Notes: generated from the sequence alone by a model not told the origin. DNA of 64,000 nucleotides from Ligustrum vulgare (GCA_963555705.1 OY743176.1:42547026-42611025), one strand, 5' to 3'; positions 32,141 to 44,265 are shown, numbered from the stretch's first letter. Program-made: numbers and translations.

Positions 32141-32759
32141 AGTCTCATTCTTTTCGACCCCAAATTTTGAAAATTTTTAGTGCTATATTGCCTTCTATTA
32201 CTAGCATAAATAGAATTTTTTGAGTAAGTTGTCAAATTCGAGTGCGAACTTGCCTTTCCAAAGGTATAAGCAATGAAGAGAAACTAATTTGAAGAGAAAA
32301 TTATTGTCACATGGGTTGGGGTCAGTTCTCCACCCTCTGACTCTCCTACTACACTCTATCATCCGTGGATTTTTCTTCTTCCAACTCAGCATTTTTGTTT
32401 ATGTATATTCATTAGGGATCACATCAAGTTTATGTTGATTCTATTCTAACGATATGTGAGAATTTTGATTTCAATTGCTGCACTATTTTTCATTTCATTT
32501 TGGTTTGTGATTTGCTTTATTATGTATTAAATTTACAAATTATATATTATTTAATTTTGGGAACTACAGTTATATTCGTACCTAATATTACATGCTCTAA
32601 AAAATTGTTTTGTTTCTTAATCAACAATACCAAATTTATTACATCATACAACTTGTAATTTTCAAAATACATATATCATATCGATATAAGTGCTTTAGTT
32701 AACTATTTCTCTTAACACATAATACCTGCTTTATTGCTAACTTCTAACTATTTTTCATT

Positions 32760-33132
32760 TATATATATATCCTACTATATTAAAAGCCCCAAGATATTAA
32801 AAGAATCACTTCAAGTGCACTATTCGTAAGCCATATAAGCCTTTTAAGTCATTTTCCTTGAGCCGCTATTACAAAAGCTATTTAAGTCATTTTCCCCTAT
32901 CCCTATATATTAAAGGATTAATTAGACTCTAAACTAGTTCCTTCAATCATTCTTAGATAAATACATTATTTAGAAATTATTTAGAAAAATACTGGATTCT
33001 ATGAGAGAAAGTGTATAATTTGATTGACTTCATTAATTATGGAACTTATTATTTAGAGATGTAGTTACCATTTATTTAGGAGATTAAATTATGGGTGTAA
33101 TTACATTTAAAATCAACTAATAATATGAAATT
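32760..33132 (+). repeat. Helitron-family-like 5' sequence
   Basis: CTACTATATTAAAAGCC...CACTATTCGTAAGCC resembles the starts at 6232 and 18000 (CTATATTAAAAGAG... TTACTATTCAT) and the sequence at 42630. It stops at the copia LTR. A matching 3' hairpin was not found. Confidence 0.35.
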
Positions 33133-33305
33133 TGTTGAAAATATTATATTGTATTAGTGAATGACAGTTGTACCCCTAAAACTCTAGGTATTATTACCTT
33201 ATGTATTCCTTATTCCCCATATATATATTGGGGTTTTGATTCATAATAATACACAAGTTTATTTGCCTCTTTATTTTCTTCTCTCTTTCTCTCCATTTCA
33301 TAACA
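33133..33305 (+). repeat. Left LTR of the copia element (173 bp)
   Basis: Starts TGTTGAAAATATTATATTG and ends CATTTCATAACA. It contains CATATATATATTGGGG and a CT-rich end. Directly after it, CGTTACAAGCACGAG is the PBS-like start of the internal region. Confidence 0.9.
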
Positions 33306-33540
33306 CGTTACAAGCACGAGTTTCTACCAAATTGAGTTAGAATTTTCTTTTTTAAAATCTCATATATCAAAATATTAGTTAGATGGTAAAATATATGCAC
33401 CGAAATTAATTTGGTGACATATGAATTTTTTTTATTACTATTCAATTGTAATTCACATCTATTCATTACGATGTTGTTCATTAGCAATTGCGGCTCATAA
33501 ATCTGAATCTGACAGATTTTGATCTTTATATTGATAATTC

Positions 33541-35840
33541 ATTATGTTGTTACTCCTGAAGTAGCACAACAATAAATATTAATATTCTAGAAGAATATTA
33601 ATTATAGATTTGTCCATTACAAATTTATTGATGTTATTAATTCATTCGTTGTTGCTCCTGAAGTAGCACAACATTATATTAATATTCCAAAAAAAAATTA
33701 ATCATAGATATGTGTCTATCTATTACAAATATTTGTTGTTGCTCATGAAGTAGCACAACATATAATTCAGATGAACATTATTTGCTCCTGAAGAGCATAC
33801 ATTGTAATTTTCAACATTCTAGAAGAATATTGACATTTTATTCTTGAATAATAGCAATTTTAGATCTATAATTATTCCAGAAGAATAATTCGTTATTGCT
33901 CTTGAAGTAACGTAATAAATAATTAATATTTCAGAAGAATATTAAATTATTAATGGTAAAATTGTCTCTTATAAATAATTTGTTGTTACTCCTAAAGTAG
34001 TACGACATTAAAATTAATATCCTAGAAGGATGCTATTTGCTCCTAAAGAGAATGAATTATAATTTTCAATATTATAGAAGAATATTGATTTATTATTTCT
34101 TTTGGAAGAATTGAAATAAATTCGTTAAAGTATACCTTGTTTCAGCAAATTATTATTGTTATTATTTTTTTGCTCTTTCAATTTTGTCATTGGAAATCAC
34201 TACGTTATTTTGAATTCTCAAATACATTATTAGATTTGATTCTACTATATATTAGTTATATATCTAATTTTTATATATGGAACTCACGTGCATGTTTAGT
34301 ATTTTTTGCATATTGGTAAAAATTTAGCCAATAAAAGACTTAGTCAATTTTGTTAACTTCTATATATGGAAATTCTTTTTCCTGATATATGTTTGATAAT
34401 TCATTTTTATATATAAATTCATATTATGTTTATATAGTAATTAATATACTTTAATATGATTAAATATTTGTAGATGTTCATTCATAAATTCTGATTTAAT
34501 AATGTATCATGTTGTTGCTCACGAAGTAGGACAACAATAGTAGTATTCTAGAAGAATATTACTTGCTTGTCACGAGCAGTTTATTACAATTTCAGTATTC
34601 CAGAAGAATATTGATCCAATCATCTTGAAGAAGTATAATTTAAAATATGTTTTAAACGAATATGATGTTGGTGTTCTCGAATAAACACAACCCACGATAG
34701 ATAAGTATTCCAGAAGAATATTTTAACGTCACTCGTGTAGAGCACAAATATTATTAGCTTGAAAGGTAGAATGAATCATTAATATCAATATTTCAGAAGA
34801 ATATTGACTTATTATTCTTGAAGAATTGTAATTTTAGCAATATAATTATTCCAGAAGAATAATTCGTTATTTTTGCTCCTAAATAGCACAATAAATATTA
34901 ATTATTGTTATAATTGAATGAGATTCGAATCAATATTCCAGAAGAATATTGCGTTATTACTACGTTTCAATATTCTAGAAGAATATTATTTTATTGCTCA
35001 TGTGATAAATATTGCATTTTTTTCTCAAAGAAATTCGAATTTATTAATAATCTAGAAGATTATTATGATGTAGAATAATATATTGTTGTGATGATTCCTA
35101 AAGAACCATAATTTTATCTCATATAAAATATAATAATGAAATATAATTTGCTCCAGAAGAGCCCAATATTATGAGATATGTTATAAATTTGATATTCTGA
35201 AAAAGTATTTTGTTGTTACTCCTGAAGAATAATAACTTTATTTTATGATAAATATTCAATTTATTATTTTACTTGTTCATGAATAACATAGTTTCTTTTT
35301 CTGCTCAAAGTAAAAGTTAGTATTCTATTAACTTTGAATTTTCATAGAAAGTGGTATAATTATTCGATCTTATTATATCCTTTTGATTATACTAACTTAC
35401 AATAAATATTTTTTCGAATGTATGTTTTACATTCAATATTATAGTACAATATTCCAGAAGAATATTGTATCACTATTCTAGAAAAAGAAATAATGTAAAT
35501 CAATATTCCAGAAGAATATTGATCTAAATGGATATTCCAGCAGAATATTGCAGTATTAGAAATATCTCATTTGAGTTATTTAATAAAATATTCCAAAAGA
35601 ATATTTCATTTTTGCTCTTGAAGAAGCAATACGTTATTGCTCCCGAAGAAGCACAACATTTATAAAATAATATTATCCGCTTTTGAAGAATATGATATTA
35701 TAATTTCAATATTCCAGAAGAATATTGACATATTGATTATGAATGAGCAATAAAAACGTGCTTTCGAAGTAGCATATGCTTCGAAGAATATATCATTTGA
35801 GTTCATGTTTATCCCTGAAGGAAAACATATAACTAATGTC
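33541..35840 (+). repeat. Dense array of short hairpins with a conserved YNGAA loop
   Basis: About 20 copies of AATATTC-N5-GAATATT-like palindromes are present, for example at 33581, 34931, 35447, 35501 and 35707; the last four are identical over 21 bp. They are interleaved with other palindromes such as TGCTC-CTGAA-GAGCA (33782), ATTATTC-CAGAA-GAATAAT (33870, 34846) and TGCT-CCCGAAGA-AGCA (35637). The loop is nearly always C/T-N-GAA closed by C-G, whereas the stem sequence varies with its complement. No reading frame crosses the region. Function unknown. Confidence 0.8.
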
Positions 35841-37476
35841 ATAAGGACATTGATTAGTTTGACTACTTGAATAATATATGATTATATAATGTTTAATCAT
35901 TGAATTATATCTTATATTGAACCAGAAGTTCAATTTGATTTTATTATTTGGCATGACCAGTTGGACCATCACTGGATCAATAATGATGCGAAATTATTGC
36001 TTAAATTATGAATTATGAGCAACTTTTTTTTTTCAGATTATATAATCAAGAATGTGTATAGATAATGCTAGTGGACATGAATCTCAACATTTTAATAAGT
36101 GTTAGGTGGAATATCGATAAATGATTTAACATTTTTGCTTGTTAAACGTCTCCAATTAATTTAATTGAGAACAAAATACTTCCCTTTTTGTTTAGAGAAT
36201 TCTATTACGCATCATGCCAACATCATAGTTCTCAATATTATAATTGGCTTATGGTTAGAGCCTAATTTTTCCATATAATTTTTTAATAGTGCAATTGATC
36301 CACCACAATGAACTGATATGAGAAATAAAGAATGTTGAGAAAAATGCGTTGTTTGAACATATATCCCAAATGGTGATATTTTACAACGTCGAAAAAAAAA
36401 TGATTGTCAATTTGATTGGACAATTTTCTCAACATTAGGGGGAATAGCTTAAAATCAAACAAATGCATCATATTATGTTATATATATCCTCGCGATTAAT
36501 AATACGAACCAGAAGTTCGATTGAAAATATGAACGAAACGTTCAAAGATAACATAATTACAAGATGCATAAGAGATTAATAAAATCTCATGCTCTATCTT
36601 ATATTGATATGTAACACGTCTGAAGCGTAGCGATATTTGATTCGAATAAAGATCCCCAAATAAATAATAATAGTGCAAATGATTATAATGGTCTTATTGA
36701 GGAGGCATATACTCGTGAAAGGATATTTATTGACATAATTAATTGTAAATCTCCAGAAGAGATTCAAGTACTTGAAATATTGAAAATGGAGATCTCCATA
36801 GTTATGTCTTGTGGGGGAAAGAAATCAAATTGAGATGATAATTGTGTCGACACACTTTTTAAAGCACTTATGCAAAATCAAATTCCGAAGCTAGCTGCAT
36901 CATAATTTGAATGAAAGGGAGGATAATAAAAGAAAATATGTCGAAGAAAATCGACATAAAAATAGTTGGCAAAAGTATACATTCAGGCTAAATTAAACTT
37001 ATTACAAAACCTGAAGTTTTGGGACCTGAAGTCCAAACACATAAAAGTGTAAAGCCAGTAAAATACTTATACACGACTTGTTGCGCAACGAATGTTTCAA
37101 AGATCTGACATAGATACAATATTTTATTTGCCTGAAAATGCATAATAAGTGCCTATAAATATATGATTATTAGAAATGTATATAATGAAAAATGATTTAC
37201 TTTGATTACTAGCTTGCGCTGTTTGATGTACCAATGAGTGATATCAAAATGTATGATCATCAACTCGGTACGTTGGGAGTATTCTTTGAGGTACCAATGA
37301 GTGAGATTAAAAAGGGTAATCAATACCTCGGTACTTTGGAATTGAAGTGAAATAATTAGAGAAGATCTATTTGAAATATAGGAATCGTTACCTATCTAAA
37401 GTTTCACGACTTAAATTTGGTGGTAGCAATTTGACAATTGCAATGTGAAACATATATTATGCCTGAAGCATTCAAT
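35841..37476 (+). other. Copia internal region, coding lost
   Basis: This part should hold the gag start and adjoining coding sequence. Only short frame pieces remain, and I cannot assign domains. CAGATTATATAATCAAGAATG near 36033 follows a T-run resembling a splice acceptor or leader end. Confidence 0.4.
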
Positions 37477-37481
37477 ATAAT

Positions 37482-40236
37482 TGTAACGCCCCGAGTTCCG
37501 AGGAGCGCGGGAACGTCACTTTTCTAAATTCTTGAATAAACTTTGTTGCAAAAAATGACTAAATATTAAATATCGCATTTTTTGAATAAAAGTTTAGCGA
37601 TAATTCAAATGGAATAAGTAAATTCGTACAAGTTTATAAAAAAAATGACAGTTCTTGATAAAGTGAAATAATTATTTCAAAGTTCACGACTTTTTAAAAA
37701 AAATATCAATTTGTAATTTGCCGTCATTACCCATCACTCGCCACCGTCTCCGAAATCTGCAAAAATGTTAAAATAACGGGTTGAGCATTTCAAAAATGAA
37801 ATACTGAGTAGACTCATCGCCAGTAATTAATCTACAAGATAATTGAACACGTAATCATGCAAATAATGTAGTGACATTCTTTTCTTATTCATAGGCATCA
37901 CATAGTGAACGCAAATGAACACATTCTTTTCTTTTCTTGGCTAGCAGATAAGTTATGCCTAGCATAACATAATTCTTTATCTCAAAAGAGATATTCTTTT
38001 CTCATGCAAGTAAGCATAAAATCACACAAATCCACATAACACATGCAATTATAATATAAATCAATTAGTGGGGGCGAGTCTACCTTAAATCCGACGAGTG
38101 CAAAGTTGAGCGGGAAACGACTTAAATCCTTTAAATCTCCGTACGCCTCGTCTAGCCAATAAGTTACATTAGTTTTTTGAAATTTATAGTTTAAAAATGA
38201 TAATTTACAATTTGAGGACTGAAATTGATGTTTTGAAAGTTGAGGGACTAAAATGAATACTTTGAAAGTTGAGGGACTAAAATGATATTTTCAAAACTTT
38301 AAGGACTCAATTAAAATGTTATTAAAATTTTCAGGCTGAAATAATCAGATTTTAAATTAAGGGATAGAGTTTTTTAAAATATTCGAACTCGTGGGTTGAA
38401 ATGAATCATTTGGAACTTTGGGGACTAAAAGGGAACTTTTCAAAATTTCAGTTGAAACTCAAAACGAAATATTAAATTATAGGGCTGAAAATAATAGATT
38501 TTAAAATGAAGGGCCGATTAAACTCATTTAAAACTTAAGGGCTGAAATTGATGATTTGAAACCAAAAGGGACTGAATTGAAACAATTTTTAAAACATAGG
38601 GACTAAAGTGCAAATTCTGGGAAAATCAAAATAAATAATATTTCATATCCATCTATCTCTTTTTCCTATCGTGCGAAGAGAGAGAGACGGAGGAGCAGCG
38701 GAGCTCCTGTCCGCGCCAGTTAGGGCTGGTCTCCAGCCGGCGTTTTCGCTGGCAATTTCACAGCGGTATCACCGCCGTCTTGTGGCGGTGATAAGGAGGA
38801 AGAGGTAGTGGCAAGAGGCAAAGTTATTGAGGCCGATTTGTGCGAAATACCGAGGCAAAAATTGCGGCTTGGAGCTGAGTTTTCCGACGAATAATACTGG
38901 CAACGAAGGGGCGGAGTTCTAGGTAAGGCTCTTGGGTAAATTGATTCTTGGTTTTGGGTTTTATTTTGTGAACTTGGGGTCGGATTGGAGTTTGGCAGTA
39001 GGTGATGCAGTCGGTGCGGTGGTGATGAATGGAAGGTTACTGCAGGTTGATTGTGGTCTCGGGTGGGTGGTGATGATAATGGTTTATGCAGGTCGATGGT
39101 GGTTGGCGACTGGTTGCGGTGATGGCTGTGAGACGGTGATGATGATGATTGGTGTTTTTGATGGTGTATTGGCCGTGGCAGTGTGCGATGGTGATGGTGG
39201 TTTGGGTTGTGAAATGATCGTGTAGTGGTTGCTATGGGCAGGGTGATGGTAAAGGTGGCGGTGCTGTGGTGGATTTGAAGTTGCGATTTGCAGTTGGTTT
39301 TGATAATGGCAAAGGTGATGATTGCAGGTTTTTGGCTATGGTGAGGTGCAGATTGGTTTTCAGATTGATGTAGATGATTGGCATTGAGTTGGGAACTGTG
39401 GATACTGCTTTTGGTGGTGGTGATCGATCTGGTTCGGTGATGGCTGCAAGGTTAATGCTTGACAGTGGGTTGTCTTATGGTGAATCGTAGGAGTCGTGGC
39501 TTGATTGTGGGAACGGGTTGGCAGTGGTGAGTGGCTGAACTCGTGTGTGTGAAGTTGGTGATGAAGAGGGAATATATGTTGCTGGTTGTTAACTAATTTT
39601 TGGTAAGTTTGGACAGTATATGATTTAGGAATGTTGAGGGAATATGCAAAGACATTGGCTGAACGGGGAGAATTGAAGGAGAGATTAGGGGTGCTGACCA
39701 GTTAAAGGAAATAAACATGTGAGTGAAATTTTGGCTGTGAATTATAGGAAGAAAATGGTGATGGGGAAGGAAAAGTGTGAATTTGGGAGGATTTGGCTGG
39801 TTAAAAATGGAAATAATTCATTGAGTTAAATTCAAAGTTGGCAAATGCTTGGTTGGTGATTGAGTGAGGGAGGACCTGATTGGGATAACAATATCAGAAT
39901 ATAAACTTTTGAATTTAGGGATATTGAGATTTTAAAATAAATAAAAATTTGGGAATGAATTTAAATTGGAGATAAAATATTTTGGACTCAAATATTTAAA
40001 GTTTGAATTAAAATATTTTGAATCCAAATAAATTGAAAATTGAACTTGAGAATAATTAATGAAAATGAGACGATTTTAATAGATTTGAGATTGATCAAGA
40101 TTTTAATAAATTTAAATTTCACTAAAAAAAAGGCTAGATGAACACGCGCTTTTAAAATAAACGAGCAAAGTCATAGCGATACATTTTTAAAATAATGTTT
40201 ATTTAAATAAGTCTTAGAAAACTCTCGGTCGCTACA
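37482..40236 (-). repeat. Gypsy LTR (2755 bp), same family as the solo LTR, minus orientation
   Basis: On the minus strand it starts TGTAGCGACCGAGAG (40236) and ends GGGGCGTTACA (37482), like 23451-25990. The degenerate GGGACTAAA modules (38205-38620) and a purine run (38676-38690) match the solo LTR. The open frame 38932-39225 (plus strand) is Val/Gly-rich and has no known domain. The LTR is part of a truncated element flanked by ATAAT. Confidence 0.88.
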
Positions 40237-40564
40237 ACCTTCTCCCACTTAAAATAATTTCGTCCTCGAAATTTAAACTTTCTTGATCTAAAATATTTGA
40301 ATTCTTTTCTCAGGTAGTTTCATTACTACAATGTCTATTTCATTGGACTAAAAAAATAGATAATGAATTGGAAAAATTTGAAAATCGAAATTTGGACTTT
40401 AGATTTAAATGGATTTAAATTTCTCTCTTAAAGTCTCAAATAACTAATATGACTAGACGTATACGTTGCGGCGTTAATTTAAAAATGAGTGAAATAGCAG
40501 CGACACGATTTTCTAAATTTTTTTTAAAAAATTATTAAATGCGTAAAAATTCTTGGTCGCTACA
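40237..40564 (-). mobile_element. Internal 3' scrap and partial 5' LTR of the truncated gypsy element
   Basis: Minus strand, next to the LTR: polypurine tract AAGTGGGAGAAGG (about 40238-40250), preceded by TTTCGAGGACGAAATTAT, a sequence typical just upstream of the 3' LTR in plant gypsy elements. The far end (40564) again starts TGTAGCGACCAAGAATTT, so it is the 5' edge of a second, mostly deleted LTR. ATAAT flanks the whole unit at 37477-37481 and 40565-40569. The structure is therefore partial 5' LTR, tiny internal remnant, full 3' LTR. Confidence 0.75.
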
Positions 40565-41059
40565 ATAATCCTCTAAGGATTAAAAATATTTGAAATATAT
40601 AGTTCAAGTTTTTAAGAAACTTGTTTGATCAAAGTATATATATACTTTGCGATCTGAATATTTAATATGCTTTGAAAAGATTCAATTTGTAATTGAATGT
40701 GATTGTCGTATAAAATTATATTTGAAAATTCAGGAAATTGATTTTCAAGATACAAATTAATGGTTAATTATTCACCTGAAGTGAATAAGTTAATTGTTCA
40801 TTGAAGTGAATAAGTCACTTCCAAATTTTAGAACTGTATTAAATGCATTGATAATATTGATTATAGAACATGACTCGATGCAGTATGTTCAAATGATTAG
40901 AAATATTTAATAATTCTTCAAGTTCAAATGAATAATTGAATTTATATTCGAAGAACAAATAATACAAAATATGCACCATTTATATATGCTTGATAAACAT
41001 ATTCGATATTGCACCGATTTACAGTTGAAATAATTAAATGCAGTATCAATATAATTGTA

Positions 41060-41700
41060 ATGTTTCAATGAGGGGGAGCTAATATACGCTACACTCTTTT
41101 TTCCTTAGCCGAAATTTTGTTCCTCGAGGTTTTCCTGGCAATGTTTTTAATGAGGTAGCTGTCATCAATATCTATTGATACACTCTCCTATACGAAATTC
41201 CTAAAGAGATCAAAATATGAATGATTCAATAGAGATTGAATCAGGGGGAGTAACAATATGGATGATTCAATACATATTGAATCAGGGGGAGTAGCTGTAC
41301 TTTTTTTCCTTCGTTCAGGTTTTTTCCCACTGGATTTTTCTGACAAGGTTTTAACGAGGCAGCATCAAAACACTCCAAAATTTCAACAAATATACTCAAG
41401 TGACAATGAAGCTGATTTATCTATAAAAGCACCATTAACATCTACATTCAAGAAACCAGTTCACAAGATTGAGATACATCAACTCGATGATTTACAACGA
41501 TCAACACTAGGGGAGAGTAATTGTTCTATTTTTCCTTAGCCAAGGTTTTGTCCCATTAGGTTTTCCTAGTGAGGTTTTAACGAGGCAGCATTCATCTTAA
41601 TACTCCAAGAACAACTGTACTCTTTTTCTTTCGTTTGATATTTTTGTCCCATTGGGTTTTTATCAAATAAGGTTTTAACGAGGCAGATATTTTGTAATAT
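41060..41700 (+). repeat. Four-fold repeated copia 3' motif with PPT-like AGGGGGAG sites
   Basis: The module AGG(T)TTTGTCCC-x-TTTTCCTG-x-AAGGTTTTAACGAGGCAG occurs about four times (near 41120, 41320, 41550 and 41650). AGGGGGAG-like purine tracts precede it at about 41070, 41243, 41283 and 41510. Two adjacent 40-bp units carry GATTCAAT-N4-ATTGAATC hairpins directly before a purine tract. Confidence 0.75.
41364..41539 (+). pseudogene. Copia RNase H C-terminal remnant
   Basis: The frame (within 41258-41539) encodes YSSDNEADLSIKAPLTSTFK and KPVHKIEIHQLDDLQ. Copia polyproteins commonly end in an 'SSDNLADLFTKALP...VHKIGMRRL' type sequence, so this is the decayed end of pol. The active-site Asp residues of RNase H lie further upstream and are not recognisable. 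Confidence 0.7.
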
Positions 41701-41712
41701 CATATGTCATTC

Positions 41713-41721
41713 AAGGGGGAG
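41713..41721 (+). other. Polypurine tract of the copia element
   Basis: AAGGGGGAG directly before TGTTGTAAATATT, the right LTR start. Confidence 0.85.
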
Positions 41722-41885
41722 TGTTGTAAATATTATATTGTATTTGTGAATGACAGTTGTACCTCTAAAACCCTAGGAATTATTACCTTATGTATCCCTT
41801 ATTCCCCTATATATATGGAGGTTTTGATTCATAATAATACACAAATTTATTTGCCTCTTTATTTTCTTCTCTCTATTTTATAACA
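41722..41885 (+). repeat. Right LTR of the copia element (164 bp)
   Basis: Starts TGTTGTAAATATTATATTG and ends TTTTATAACA. It aligns along its length with 33133-33305, with scattered substitutions and a 9-bp gap in the CT-rich end. Confidence 0.9.
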
Positions 41886-43070
41886 AAAATTATAATTATT
41901 AAATTAGTTTAATAATATGGGAAGTCATCTTCTAGATTGGACGTGATATTACGAGCTATGTAATTTAATTAAAACACATGCAATTTAACATACCTCGAAC
42001 TGGCGTTACATGAAATTTAATCGATAAAATCATATATCAGCTTTTATATTACATCAAATGTAATGTTTTACAAATATTAAGTAATTGCATGGAATGTAAT
42101 ATTACGAGCAACCCTAATACTTGTACTATGGATTCATGAGGCAAAATTACATGCACAATAGCCTTTCAATGAGTTTAATTTCATTTTATCTACTATTACA
42201 AGCTCTATAATGTAATTAAAGCACCGTCATTTTGTGATGTTAAATATACTATAATGACAACATGTATTACAGTACATTACATGGCATGTAATATTAGTAG
42301 CAACAATGTAATGTTTCATAAAAATGGCAGGGATTATTCAGTACATAAATATAGAAGGTGGTGGTAGTTTGTCGAGAAATGAAACGTGTGGCTAAATTTC
42401 TTGATATTTGAAATTTCCTAATTTAATTAACTAAATAATTGGTAACAATTTTCCTAAATAAAAGGATTTCCGGTTAATCTTGTCAATCAAAGATTACACC
42501 ACCTCTCTTCAAAATCAGATATTTTTCTAAAGTTATGACGAGAAATCCAGTAATATTATGAATAGTTTGAAAATAGGGTATTTTCAATTACAGTACATTA
42601 CATCTAGGTAGTTACGTAATTTTCCCTTTATTAAAAGAGCAAGTTTTGAATCTACTATTCATAAGCTAATTTGAGCCTTTTTTGAGTCGTATAAATCATT
42701 TGAAACATATAAGCCATTTGAACCGTTCTTTTTTTTTTCCAAGTGGTTATTTCAATTTTTTTGTAATTATTTTTTTCTTAATTTTTTTTTGCACTCTGAA
42801 TTTAACATGTATGTGTATCCGACATATTTCACTTTGATTTGAAATGCAAGTTTTTTATTATATGGATTCTTTCAATTTCTCATCTTTTAGAATATTGAAT
42901 CGAATTTTATACTACGTTATTAAATTCACCATTAAAATAATGCACATGCCTTACACGTGTGTCTTACTAGTATTTTCAAAAGAAATTGGAGACAAACAAA
43001 TAAATATAAGAGTGTTATTAAAGTACGAGAGGATTGTCATGAGGATTGCTTGTGTTGTTGGGTAGCATCA
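41886..43070. other. Unassigned AT-rich DNA
   Basis: ATTACATGGAATGTAATATTAC-like modules recur between 41950 and 42320. A Helitron-family-like motif (TTTATTAAAAGAGC...CTACTATTCATAAGC) lies at 42630-42680. No gene. Confidence 0.4.
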
Positions 43071-43072
43071 TC

Positions 43073-44265
43073 GTTTTTTTTTTTTAAAGAAATATCTCAG
43101 CTCGAAAATCCAAGCCTGAGATATGAGTTTTATTTCAAATGAAAAACGATAAAATACGTGAAGGGGGACATATGAGCCTTATCTTCAATCTAAAACTGAG
43201 AAGTCTAAGTAAGATGTATGATGGTGGAGTACTAATCCATAGTTACAAATATTGATAGTAGAATTTAAGAGATTATACAAGATTGAAATCAACTGCATAA
43301 GAAAAATCATTCATACTACAGTGACCAGCTAAAGGCCTAACTCTAAAACTATCTCGAATTTGATCATGAATTATTCGGATATTGTCATTGCCATCCATCT
43401 GCACTCCATCAAATATTGTCTTGTTCCTATCCTACTACACCAAATATGCCAAGAAATAAGGGATGCGATGATTCTGCACAAAACTGCTTTAACGCCCTTA
43501 CCTCTTGTTGCAAGCCACCAACCAAGTAGATTAGTTCTGAGCGAAGAGGAGACAAAACGCACACCCATCTTCCATTTAAAGTATCTCCAAACACGGCAAG
43601 AAATATTACTAGAGAATAAGAGGTGATCTTTATTTTCCCTGTCGGGATTTCTACAGCAATTGCGTCTAGAGACATAGGGGATGCACAGTTTCTTGAGATT
43701 TTCATCCAGTGGAAGCCCATTATGCATCAACCTCCACATAAATACTGAAATTTTTGGAGGTAACCTATTTTTACAGATGACACTGAAACCAATATTTATG
43801 GATTTTCTCTTATGAATAACCTCCCAGGCATGACTGATAATCTTTTTTATCTGAAAACCAAGAATTCTCCACCTCAGGACTGAGTTGCTCATAAGCCAAA
43901 CTCCAAACCTCTTGCATTCTTTTCCAAGTATGACTGGCATTAGTTGGAGTACCCAGATAATCATTGGATGCTAGAGATCTGTACTTAGCATGCATAAAGG
44001 AAGCCCATAGAGATTTGTTCTGGAGGAACATTTGCGACAACTTACAAGCATAGGCTTTACTCACGTCTTCAAACTGTTTGAAGCCAAGTCTTCCTTTCTC
44101 CTTGGGATAGCAGATATCATCCCATCTGACCCAGTGATGCCGACGGCCTTTGTCGTGATTTCCCCAAAAGAAGCCAAAGCTAATTGAATTGATAGATGAA
44201 AGGATCTTTCTGGTGGGGTTTATGGCTGCAAGGACATGACATGACATGTTATAGAAGAAATACAC
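43073..44265 (-). pseudogene. LINE (L1-type) 3' end: RT C-terminal region with zf-RVT domain
   Basis: Minus-strand frames 44265-43810 and 43964-43371 overlap by a frameshift. The first encodes SINSISFGFFWGNHDKGRR and HWVRWDDICYPKEKGRLGFK, the region after the RT catalytic core in plant LINE ORF2. The second encodes LPPKISVFMWRLMHNGLPLD and then CRNPDRENKDHLLFSSNISC, a zf-RVT type domain. A 13-14 bp T run at 43072-43085 is the poly(A) tail on the minus strand. The endonuclease and RT core are absent, so the copy is strongly 5'-truncated. No clear target duplication. Confidence 0.8.

Larger units (their letters stand above)
33133..41885 (+). mobile_element. Decayed Ty1/copia retrotransposon with a nested gypsy fragment
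   Basis: Two ~170-bp LTRs (33133-33305, 41722-41885), a polypurine tract AAGGGGGAG before the right LTR, and a remnant of the copia RNase H C-terminus (41364-41500). Downstream is the characteristic copia 3' sequence (TTTTGTCCCATTGGGTTTT, AAGGTTTTAACGAGGCAG). These identify a Ty1/copia element. The LTRs differ at roughly a dozen sites plus a 9-bp gap, so it is much older than the gypsy element. Coding capacity is essentially lost. A 3.08 kb gypsy fragment is inserted at 37482-40564. Flanks AAATT / AAAAT are a possible decayed duplication. Confidence 0.85.

Noticed and set aside
33541..35840. CRISPR-like array, given the repeated palindromic unit
   Set aside because: Spacing and spacer lengths are irregular, repeats vary in stem sequence, and the context is a plant retrotransposon; there are no cas genes.
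42844..43142. Overlapping plus-strand frames resembling small proteins
   Set aside because: No domain, AT-rich codons only; the right part runs into the LINE poly(T) tract.
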